Source of the DNA: Strix aluco
Taxonomy: Eukaryota; Chordata; Aves; Strigiformes; Strigidae
Reading direction: 5' to 3'
Assembly: GCF_031877795.1 (NCBI RefSeq)
Contig: NC_133955.1
Location: 3,658,001-3,722,000, forward strand
DNA: 64,000 nt
In this document: one piece after another, positions 9,013-18,200 of the stretch
Numbering within the stretch: the stretch's first letter is position 1
Layout of the letters: each line of letters begins with the position of its first letter
The notes under the pieces: model-generated
Databases searched by the model: none
What the model saw: only the letters and a program-made list of their open reading frames with translations
Told to the model about the DNA's origin: nothing
Translations under genes and position numbers: made by a program

Positions 9013-12000
9013 CTGCAATACATTTTTAAATGGCTTTAAGGGCATGTCCAAACACAGCCCCAAACTAGGCTGTAAAAGCTGGAGCCCTTGACCTCATCAG
9101 CTGAGCCTGGAGCTTGCCAGAGCGTATCTGCCATTCCTGGGCTTTGCTAAGAATCCCAGCTCCTGCTTTGCACCCAGGATGCACCGAGCCTGGGGAGATA
9201 AAGCTCAGCACTCATCAGCTGGCATCTGAAGTCCAAACTAGTCCCAAGGAAGCAGCCAGCACTGGAAACAGGAGGCTCCTGACTTATTTCCACCCTTTCC
9301 CCTGTCCAGAGGTGGACTTCTGACCTGATGTCACTGGGGAACAGGAGGGACCTGTCCAGCTTGGGCAGGCTCAGGGGCATTTCCTCCAACACCCACCAGA
9401 CTCCATGCAGGAGAGGAGATGGATGCTGGCCCCGGGGCAGGTTGCTGGCCCACAGCCCTGGAAAGCACATCGGATGGGACCAGGAGCCTGGACACAAAAC
9501 CGTTGGGGTGTTGCATTTGCTGGAGAGGATCTCGCTGGATGCTGCCAACATCTGGAGCCCACCACCTTCCCATGCTCCATCTGCACTGTCCCAGGCAGCT
9601 GGTTTCTCTGATCTGCTTCATCTCACCTGAACAACAGCTTCTGCCCTGGCTCCTTTTTGATGATGTTGAGTTTGTAGTAATGTCTGAGCGCCCGTGACAT
9701 CTTCTCGTATGTCATGTTCATCCGGTTCTGGAAAGAAAAAAGAAGGGGGGGGGGGGGGGGGGGGGAGTAAAAGCAAGCACCAACACCTGGTTTAGGTCCA
9801 TCTGCAGTGGGACCACGTGCGGGACATTCGAGGTGGTTCTTCAGCGTTGCAGGCTGCAGCGTGGGTGTCTAACCCAGACTTGCTTCTGGGTCCACAGCCA
9901 TCATGGTTTGCTTTCCAGGGGATGAGAAAGCCTCCCTCTTTAATCACCAGGAGACTGGCACCTCTCAGTAGCCCTGCTCCCACTCCGTCTCACCCTTCCC
10001 AGTCCCTGTGCCATCAGCTCTGGGGAACAGGTCATGAAGCCGACGTGCAGAAGCCCAGGAATGAGAAATTTGTTCTCAACTGCGTTTACCTTGTGGTTCC
10101 CCCAGAGCTGGGCAAGTCCATTTGGGTTAACGACCCGGAAGACCTTGGCTTCCTTGTCTTCCCACTTGATGTAAGGCTCATAACGGCTGTCGGAGAGGAG
10201 CTGGTACACGTAATCCCACAGCAACCTGCAGTCTGAGCATTGGTGGATGATAAATATTCACAGAGCTCCCACTAAGGCACCTATGATCCAGTGAGGGTCA
10301 ATCAGCAACAGGATTGCTCATGTTAGCAACGATAATAAATATAAGAAGAGCCCAGAGCTCATGCACAGCACTTTTATTGCTAGACCTCAAAACACTAGAA
10401 GGAACTACAGTTTTTCAGATGGGGAAACTGAGGCGAGGAAGCACACATTGATGCATGGAATAAATGGAAGGGAGACAGATGGGCAGACAGGACAAGGCAC
10501 AGTCTCATTTCCCCAAGGAACCAGGCTATAAATTCATAATTACCCGCAATTTTCCCATCCACTGGGGCTGATGGGGTCGTAGGAAAAGAGCAGATGGCAT
10601 CTACCCTGCAGCTGCCCTCCAAGCTGTGATGGGAGAGGTTCAGTGGCTCTGCACGGCTGCAGGACACAGGCTGTTCTGCACAACCCAAGCAGGAAGAAAC
10701 AGCAACTGGGGCAGCCTCAGCACTACAGTCTGTCCCTGAGAAAGAAAAAAAAAAAAAAAAACAAAACCAAAGCCTGTGGTGTATTATGGCAGGTCCCAGG
10801 AGATGTTCCAAAGTCCTGAAACAGGTGGGGAGGGACAGCTGAGGTTGGTTAAGAGCATAGGACTGGCCCAGCCAGAAGAGGCAGGTGCTGAGGAAACCCT
10901 GGGACTTTCCTAAGGCAGGAGCAGCAGAAGGTCTAAGGGGGGTTGGAGGAGATGCCAAGTACAGTGAGGATCGGATACAGAAGAACAGCTGGAATAGGAG
11001 AATGTAGCAGAGTACAGGCACTCCCTTGTAAATTGTCGTGGGGGCTTAAGATGTTCATCACCCTACAGCTGAGCCAGCAGAAGAGCTCAGGAAAGCACTC
11101 CCAGATCCACCTCCATGCAAAGCCAGCCACTGATACCAACCGATTCCCCACCCCCCCCCAAGTCCTACCTAGGTACCTGAGGGCACTAACAAGCCTCACT
11201 GGCCCTGACCTCACCTGGGGCCTCTCCCCACTCCACCCACTGGCCCAGAAGCTTTATTTAAGCACAGCCCTGGCTGCTCTGCCTGGCTATTTTCCCTCCC
11301 TGTTCCAGATCTCAATCTGTAGACAGACTTCCTAGTGTGCCCCTAGTCTTGCCTGGTCACCATGGACCCACCTGATGCTGTCTAGGCCTGGTTCTGACCA
11401 GACCTGCTTCATCACTACAAGATTCCTTGATGACCTGGGCTTTGTTAGACCTGGCTGCCATCCTCAGGATTGTCCTGCTTGCCTCACTAAGGTAGTGTGG
11501 GATGGGTTCAGCTGGTTGAGCTTCAAACACCAGATGTATGCAACCCACTGCAGCTGAGGGCTGGCTCTGCTTGATGGACAGCTGCCATTCTCCATCATAC
11601 CTTCCTCTGCGCTCCTGGCTTCCCTGAAGGGTGAGTTCAGCAAAGGGCTGCACACCAGAGCTCTTCTTTCAGTCTTAATGTACTGGAGTATTTCATATAA
11701 CACATCACCTGCAGGGAAGGAAAGTCTGCTCAGATTATAGTCTCTCCCAGGTGATGGTGTTGCTTAGACTTTGGTGCTAGAGAGTAAAAGGTTATTCCCC
11801 ATCCCAAAGCATTCACAGTCCAGATGTTAGGACTAAAGGAAGGAAGGGGGATGATCTTGTCTCCAGCACCCACTGGCCAGAGCTAAAGCCTGGTCTGCTG
11901 GGACCCATCCAGCCCCTCTCAGCAGACCACAGCTTGTGCTGTACTGGAATGGTCCTCGGAAACACCCTTGCACTCGGTCTAACCTGAGCTCGGAGCTCGG

Positions 12001-14545
12001 TATCTGAAGTCATCCTTGGTGAGGATGCACAGGGCTTTGCCGTTCATTTCAAACTTGCTTTCATCAGTTTGCCGAAGGGAATACTCTCTCTCAGCCCATC
12101 TTAGCCAGTGGATCACGTCGTCCTTGCTCCACAGTGAGGGCTGGATTCCTGAAACCAGGGGCAGCCTCTGAAACAACTCAGTCTCCATCTTCAACGCTGC
12201 TGAAGGGCAGGGTGGGATACTAGTCTCCTCCATCACCAAATTTTCCCTCTATATTAAGCACTCACAGTCAAAATGCCCCAAAGAGAGAAAATTAACCCTA
12301 ATGACTGGTCCAGCTTGTCCCACTTGACAGCAGGGAATGGTCCCTGGGTGGGACACCACAGTACCCACCATGTCCCACCCTGTGGCAGCTCCTTTTTTAA
12401 GCAGCATTGACTTGCTTAACATCTACTCACTCAGCCTGCCTGGAAGCTTGAAGATGTCCCCCTCGCTGCTGGGTGTGTGTCTGGCCTGGGATGGGGGCGG
12501 TAACAAAGCTGTGACAAGGGAGCTGGAAGAGCTGACTGCCACTTTACCCTGGGGAAAAGAGATCAAACACATCAGTGGGGGAAAATTCCCAGCTGTGGTT
12601 CTGCCTTTGCTTTGGAGACACCTCCACTGCAGTAAACACTGCTCAAATATTTTCTAAGTGGCTTCTCATAGCAGCAGGATGTGCTGTCGGATGTTCTTCC
12701 ACACTGGCTCTAGGTCCTTTAACAGCCCCTGGATGAATCTCTGGTTGCCCAAGACAGCATTAGTAGCCAGAGATCCCCCTCTCTTTCTTCAGCTCTTTTC
12801 CTTAGCAGAGGTACCTGCCCCCATGCAGGCTCTGGGTGTGGGTTATCCATCCCCACTGCCCCATGACTCCAGGGAAGTAGAAGATGGAGCCAAGATTGGC
12901 AGAGCCTGCAGTGCCTATGCTGGCTCCTGCTTCCTGCAGGATCCTCAGATGCTCGTTGGATGCCCAGGGTTTTAGGCCAGTCCTTCAATTCTTTAGAGCT
13001 GTGAAAATACAGCTGGCAATAGCGCTGAGATTTTGTCTTAAAAACACTGTATGAAGAGATCTCTCTAACTTTTTCCCTAGTGATCATTCGGACAGAAGTG
13101 GAAATAGCCATCCCACGGTTTAGGGAGGTGTCCACTCATCTTGCTCACCTGCCATTAAGTCCTAGCCCCTCAAGAACTACTCCTCCCCCTCACCAAAGAG
13201 CCCCTCCAGCCTCACCAAATGGGTGAGATGGTCAGTGCTGGGAGGAGAGGCAGCCCCAGCACCTCTGCTGGGCTGGGGGGTCAGCATGCCCCCTCCTCTG
13301 CCTCTGGGCTCCCATCCAGAGCACGTGAGCCAGGAGGGAGCTCAGATCCTGCTTTCAGCCCCATCGAGATCTTGAAATATTACTGGCAGCCAAGCAGATA
13401 ACGTTCCCCTTAAAAATCTATTAACTTGAATCCCAGCAATTTCTCAGCTTCATTCTCTGGAAAATTAACAATTTTGCCTACAAATAGTATTTTCCAAAGC
13501 GGTTGTCAACCCTGGGTGCTTCAATACACCCTCAGGTGGATTTTCAGAGGTGGTTAGAGCAGCCAGCGCTCCTCGACTGCGTGTGGGGGTAGAGGAGCTG
13601 AGCCCCCACTGAAAATCAGCGGTGAAGAAAATCACAGCGTGCACTGACAGAGCAGGTGGTGGCTGGACACATTTTAAATTAAAAGCTGGTGTCCCCAAAA
13701 CCAGGAGGGTGGGAGATGGGAGCAAACGCTTCCCTGTGATCCAGGGGAGTTAGAGCAGGAGAACGGCAGCAGTTTGGGGAGGGGTGAGGGGTTTTCTTTC
13801 TTCAGCAGAAGTATGAGTGGTAACAATTTGCCTGCTAGTGGTGTCATGATTGCTGGCGGTCTCGGGGTCGTTGGTTTTAGCAAAACAAGCAGCTGCATAA
13901 TATTGCACGAGTAAACCAGAGAAACTCCAGTATAAACCCCGAACAGGCTTGGTAGCAATGCAATCTGTCTTTCAGATTCATTCTAAGCAATAAGCTACAG
14001 AAAAAATAAAAGTGAAAGAAATTAGCAGCGTATTTTGTCTCCTCTAAAAAAGGTATTTCAGTTTTTTCTCATTGGTATGAGATTTCTCCCAACGAGATTT
14101 ACAGTAAAAACAGACCAAAGGTTTGATTATTTTTCTTGCTCCTAAAGATTTCTAGGGCACGAGAGATATTCTGAATTTTTATTACTTTGTACCGATTTTA
14201 TGTTTGGGGTTTTTTTTTTCCTGCTTAGCTGCTTTCACACACGTTTCTGAGATGGCATTTCCTTGCTCCAAGAAGAAATACCGTCCGTGGAGGGGTTCGA
14301 GTGGGACAACGAGAAAAGGGGGATGAAAAAGCCCGGATATGTGAGAGCAGCTTTCGGCTCAGTCCCAAGTCGGGGGGGACGGAGCCCCCCGGCTGCTCCG
14401 TGAGGCCGTTTGGAGGTGGATGGGGGGGTCACACCCCCAAAACTCCCCCTGCGGAGAATCAAATTCCGGCTCCTCATCGAGGGGGGGGACGAGCAGGGAC
14501 GGGGGGGACGGGGCCAGGCTGGGGGCGGGCGGCTCTTACCTGCAT
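8901..14545 (-). CDS. ETV7: ETV7 (TEL2), ETS-family transcription factor, complete
   Basis: Eight coding exons, minus strand: 14540-14545, 12431-12548, 11984-12148, 11601-11708, 10544-10735, 10090-10232, 9627-9727, 8901-9012. They total 945 nt, 314 codons plus stop; human ETV7 is 341 aa. All junctions are GT-AG and all phases agree. A PNT/SAM oligomerisation domain spans about residues 43-112 ([20 protein letters not shown] and [19 protein letters not shown]). An ETS DNA-binding domain spans about 198-280 ([44 protein letters not shown]). The N-terminal MQ exon and KLPGRLR match human. From the family, it is a nuclear repressor that self-associates and pairs with ETV6. The shorter length comes from the linker between PNT and ETS. 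It shares a CpG promoter with KCTD20. ETV7 is lost from mouse but looks intact here. Confidence 0.97.
9627..9727 (-). CDS. ETV7: ETV7 exon 7, ETS recognition helix
   Basis: Encodes [20 protein letters not shown] and the following [13 protein letters not shown]. It includes the two arginines of the RALR recognition helix that contact GGA(A/T). Donor TTCAG|GTGAGA; acceptor CTTTCCAG, with a C21 homopolymer in its pyrimidine tract. Confidence 0.97.
9745..9765 (-). repeat. G21/C21 homopolymer in an ETV7 acceptor tract
   Basis: An uninterrupted run of 21 G on plus. On the coding strand it is C21, ending 16 bases before the AG of the acceptor for the ETS exon 9627-9727. Its length in the assembly may be uncertain. 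Confidence 0.95.
10090..10232 (-). CDS. ETV7: ETV7 exon 6, first half of ETS domain
   Basis: Encodes [40 protein letters not shown] and AQLWGNHK, nearly the human sequence. Acceptor is GCTCAG|AC (AG at 10233-10234); a nearby CTGCAG at 10226-10228 would break the reading phase and drop the conserved DCR. Confidence 0.97.
10544..10735 (-). CDS. ETV7: ETV7 exon 5, linker between PNT and ETS
   Basis: Encodes a poorly conserved Cys/Ser/Ala-rich linker, then [26 protein letters not shown] and VDGKIA; human has ESLNLCHC, VCSFPAMPQAP and IDGRIA at the same place. Acceptor TTTCTCAG follows a T17 run (10745-10761 on plus as A17). Donor is GCGG|GTAATT. Confidence 0.9.
11601..11708 (-). CDS. ETV7: ETV7 exon 4, end of PNT domain
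   Basis: Encodes [20 protein letters not shown], the last PNT helix, then [16 protein letters not shown]. Acceptor CCCTGCAG and donor GAAG|GTATGA are strong. Confidence 0.96.
11984..12148 (-). CDS. ETV7: ETV7 exon 3, PNT domain core
   Basis: Starts at TTTCAG|GAATCCAG, giving RIQPSLW as in human. The sequence runs through [19 protein letters not shown] to [20 protein letters not shown] at 12197-12202 is also in phase but would replace the conserved junction, so I rejected it. Confidence 0.96.
12431..12548 (-). CDS. ETV7: ETV7 exon 2, N-terminal region
   Basis: Acceptor TCTTTTCCCCAG, donor CTGA|GTGAGT. It encodes a Ser/Pro-rich stretch, then [13 protein letters not shown], matching human GEGGICKLPGRL. 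Phase 0 in, phase 1 out. Confidence 0.92.
12549..14539 (-). other. ETV7 intron 1
   Basis: About 2 kb between the MQ exon and exon 2. Open frames at 12,658-13,135 lack splice and family support. Nothing else recognised. Confidence 0.7.
14540..14545 (-). CDS. ETV7: ETV7 exon 1, start codon (MQ)
   Basis: The coding part is only ATG CAG, followed by the strong donor GTAAGA at 14534-14539. Human ETV7 also begins MQ and then changes exon. The exon continues upstream as GC-rich 5' UTR of unknown length. Confidence 0.88.
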
Positions 14546-14650
14546 CCCCAGTGGCGGTGGGGGGCCGCTCTCCGCAGCGGTACGGCCCAGTGCCCGGCGC
14601 GGGCGGGTCCCGTCCCCGCGACCGCTGCGGCTTCGGCGCGATCCTTCTGG

Positions 14651-14666
14651 GAAACGAAACCGAAAC
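14651..14666. promoter_or_regulatory. ISRE/IRF-like element upstream of ETV7 start
   Basis: gaaacgaaaccgaaac on plus; on the ETV7 strand GTTTCGGTTTCGTTTC. It fits GAAANNGAAA with a third GAAA repeat, a good ISRE/IRF match, about 106 bases upstream of the ETV7 ATG. Human ETV7 is known to be interferon-induced, so the site is in a sensible place. It could lie in the 5' UTR or promoter. Confidence 0.68.
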
Positions 14667-15239
14667 AAGCCGGAGCCCCGGGAGGCCGGAGAGCGGCGGG
14701 AGGGGCGGGGGGGTCAGCGCCCAGGCCCGTGCCGCGACCTGTCCCGTCCCTCCCCTCCCCGTGCCGTGGCCGCCGCCCGCTGCCGACACCGGGACAGCGC
14801 CCTGTTCTCCCTGGGGGCACCGTCCCGCCGCGGACTGGAGCACGGCCCCGGGGGCGGACACGCTGCCGAAGGAGGGAGAGATCCTGGGACACACCGGGGG
14901 CGGGAGGGGGGCGGACACCACAGCTCGAATAACTGGTTTTGTCCTTTTTTTTCTCCGCCGGGTGCGGCCGGGACAGGACGGCGCTGCTGCAAGCGGGGCC
15001 GGGGGAGCCCGGGAGAGCCCGGGGTAGGGGGGTGCGGGGGGAGCCCGGAGCCCCGGCGGAGCGGGGGAGGGCACTCGCCGGGACGCACCGGGACGCACAC
15101 ACCGACCCACGCGCGCGCCGCGCCCCACCCCTCCCGCTCCCTCCCTCCCCATTGGCCAACCGGCTCTGAGCGCGGGGCCAATCGGGTAGCGGCGCGGACG
15201 GGGCGGGGCTTAGCGGCGGGACCCCGCCCACCGCCCGCC

Positions 15240-15266
15240 TGAGGGAGCGGCCTCGGCGGGGACGCG
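15240..15266 (+). other. KCTD20: KCTD20 first, non-coding exon (5' UTR)
   Basis: The sequence ending GGGGACGCG|GTGAGTGAGG has a strong donor at 15267 just after the CCAAT and GC boxes. It is the best candidate for the untranslated first exon of KCTD20. Its 5' end is not visible and is only approximate. Confidence 0.55.
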
Positions 15267-18200
15267 GTGAGTGAGGCCTAAGGGCGGCGGGGGGACGGCC
15301 GGGGGCTCCTCCTCGCCTTTCATGGGATCTGGGACGGCCTGTGGGGCCTTCTCGGCCCTTTGTGGGGCTTGAGGAGGCTGTGGGGACCCTTTCCGGCCCT
15401 CTCGGAGCTATGGCGGGGCTTTAGGGGCCTTCCCGGCCCTCTCTCTGCTTTGAGGGCGACTCACGGGCCTGGGGGCGTCCGTTGTACGCTGTGTGCTCGA
15501 GCAAGGGGCGGCGTTCGGCGTTCGGGGGAGGCCTTCCCTGCCCCCTGCGGGCACTGAGGAGGGTGTCTGTGGGGTCACAGTAGGCTCCGTTGTTGTGTGT
15601 GGGCGTTGGAGGGCCCGGGGGGGCCGCCCTTCTCCTGTGGGCGCCTGGGGAGGTGCGCCTGGGGCCGCCTTTGTGTGCACTGAGGGAGGGCCAGCTCTGG
15701 GGCTGGCAGTGCCTCCACCTGGCCCGTGTTTACTTGGCGAGGGGGCCTTTGGGGCCTCTCCTACACTCTGTGTTTGGCAGGGAGCTGGGGCTGTTGTCCC
15801 TTGTGTTAGTGCTGCATCCCTACATCTTTGACATGCTGCCCCTTTCCCCTGTAACATGTGGGAGGCCTCGGGGCCTGGACTGTGCCCAGTGCCCTTTGGT
15901 GAGGCTGCTGCTTGTGACCACCACCTCGGAGCAGGAAACATCCTCTGGTGCTGATTGGTCACTGTCCTCCTACGCATGTTCTGGGGTTGTAGGCTGGTGC
16001 ATTATTATTCTTAAGCATGTTTTAGGCTTGATTCTACCTTTCCTCCCTCTTTTCTATCCCCATTGTGCTTTGAAAGGGAGCAGGAGTTTCTAAGCAGGAT
16101 TTTCCTGTAAACGGGTGCAGGAGGTGAGACCTCAGCCTGCCTCTGTTTGTCGGAACCTTTTTGTGTCATGACTTTCCCCATCTTCGATCCTGCTCTCTCT
16201 CTTTCTGTACTGCCTTCTCAGTGACCTTAGGCTTTTCGGGGAAGGTTATATTGCTAACAATCTTGGGTATAAACCTGGGAGGCTGAGAACACACCTCTGC
16301 AGGGAGAGTGTTTTGAATTACTTTGCCAGGGTTACTGCAAACCTGAATCCTGTTGTAGTAGTAGGTTATGGCTTTCAGGCAGAAAATTCACCTGTGCTCC
16401 CTGTGCCTGCCTTATCCTCACCACAAGGTCACAGTCCTTCCTGCTGGCATTAGCAGAAAACGGGAATTCTTAATTGGAAGGAAGTTGTGTCTGGACAGTC
16501 AACAGAAAGGCTCAGCTCTCCCTTTTGAGGTGTGTCCTTGTTTATCCCAGTGCCTGGGAGGCTGCACTGCTGACAGTCACCTGGATTTAAGGGTTATAAA
16601 TACTTCTGCCCTCAGTTCACAGAAGCATTTTCAGTGCTGTAAACATCAAAACAGTGAGTTACTGGGCCCAAAAATTGTGGGCTACTCTGTAGGCAAAGCT
16701 GCTTGTAAGAGTTGTTATTATTCTTCAGACTGGATTTGCACATGCCTTTATTACAGTGGAGCAATTTTATTTAGGCAAGCAGTCACCTTTTACTAAAATA
16801 AATACACTGATACTGTTTACAACCTCTGTGTACTTAAGTCACTAAAAAAAATGCTCTTTTGCCAAACAGCCTGTGCAACAATTGCTTTTACTGGCACAAC
16901 TGTCTTTATTTTCTACAATAACATCCACGTTAGAGGGTCTTCTGTGGTCTGATCTTATGGTTGAAATAGAGCAAGTTCATGTAGACTAATCCTAAGTGAA
17001 ACCTGTGCAGAAGACTGTCCAGACTTTTTTCAGCTTGTCTTAAAGCAATTAAGAACAGGTTAAAGTAATCTGTGCTGTTATGGAAATAGGTGTGTACTGA
17101 GCTAAATTGGTGTTTGTTTCAAGACAGGCTTATTTGCAGCACCTGAAATGCTTTTTGATCTCTTTCAGTGCTGTGTTTTGCTGCTAGAGTTGAAGGGGAT
17201 GAGTTTTCGGTTTGATTTGGGCTTAAAAGGAGTGATCTTTCTGGTAGGAGTTCATCACATAATTTTATTTTTTGGGAGCTTTCTGTTTTGTAGTTACTCT
17301 GTATAAAGTTGAGTGGATTTCAGTGAGCCCAGTCAAGCTGCGGGTGTCTGCCTGGAAGAAGTTGTTGTAGTGGAAAGGACCAAACTGCTTATTTATATGC
17401 TTTTCAACAGTGGTGAGAGACAAGTTATAGCAAAGACAGTTGAGCTGTTTGATGTAGATTGCATGTACCTGTACGCAGAGAGAGTGGTTGGGTTTTCTGG
17501 GGGTTGTGTTTTTTTCTGGAAAGGTTTTGTGACAGGTAAGATAGTAATTCCAGGGCCTCAAAAACAGGAACCCTCGTCGCTGGTCGTAATTGTGCGAACA
17601 GGAATGTATCATCTAAGATCCTTCCCCAAAGTATTTTTAACCATCAGAATTGAGAAACCCTCTTACTTTAGCTGTTTTGATATAAATCTGATCTTACCTC
17701 AGTCTTTTTGAGGTGCCTTCATATCTTGGCATGTTCAGTCTTGCCTTCTCAGAATCCAGGAGGTTTCATAACCACTCGCTTAGAGTTTTCTGTTCAGGAT
17801 ATTGTAACTTTTTTTTGTGTGGTGATTCAGTCTGTCTTTACAGGTCATGAGAAGTAAGAATCATGCCTCGTTTTATTAGTTGTTGCTTTCAGCACAGTTT
17901 GGGGCATGCTAGGATATGTTTGTCACTTGACCTGATCTTGAACTCATTCCATGTGCCCATGACAAGGCAGCCAAGTGTTAAGCTCACAGTTCAGCAGCAT
18001 AGTCAAAGGAAGCGGAGTGTAATATTGTTTAAAAGTAATGCTATTAACTCCACTTTAAATACCTGAAAACCCATAAGTAGAAAATTTGTGTGTAGAGAAA
18101 GGTAAATAATACTTCACCCTTTGTAATGAGTTTGCTGTAAGACTTCAGTGCTGTATAGCAATTAACAACACCTTTGTCTCCTTTTGCCAAAAGCTATGAT

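Larger units (their letters stand above)
14370..15300. promoter_or_regulatory. CpG island and divergent promoter ETV7/KCTD20
   Basis: Strongly GC- and CpG-rich. ETV7 starts leftward (ATG at 14543-14545) and KCTD20 rightward (first donor at 15267). On the KCTD20 side lie ATTGG at 15151-15155 and CCAAT at 15178-15182, in opposite orientation, and a GC box ggggcggggc at 15200-15209. This is the layout expected of a bidirectional housekeeping promoter. The long open frames on both strands here result from high GC and are not genes. Confidence 0.85.

Noticed and set aside
12196-12202. CAGCAG as the acceptor of the ETV7 PNT exon
   Set aside because: In phase, but TTTCAG|GAATCCAG at 12148 restores the conserved RIQP junction.
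12719-13135. 138-aa open frame on minus in ETV7 intron 1
   Set aside because: Does not fit the phases of neighbouring ETV7 exons and shows no recognisable similarity.
14235-15242. Long open frames (up to 313 aa) on both strands
   Set aside because: They overlap each other in a GC-rich CpG island, are Pro/Gly/Arg-rich with no family motifs, and lie over the ETV7/KCTD20 promoter.
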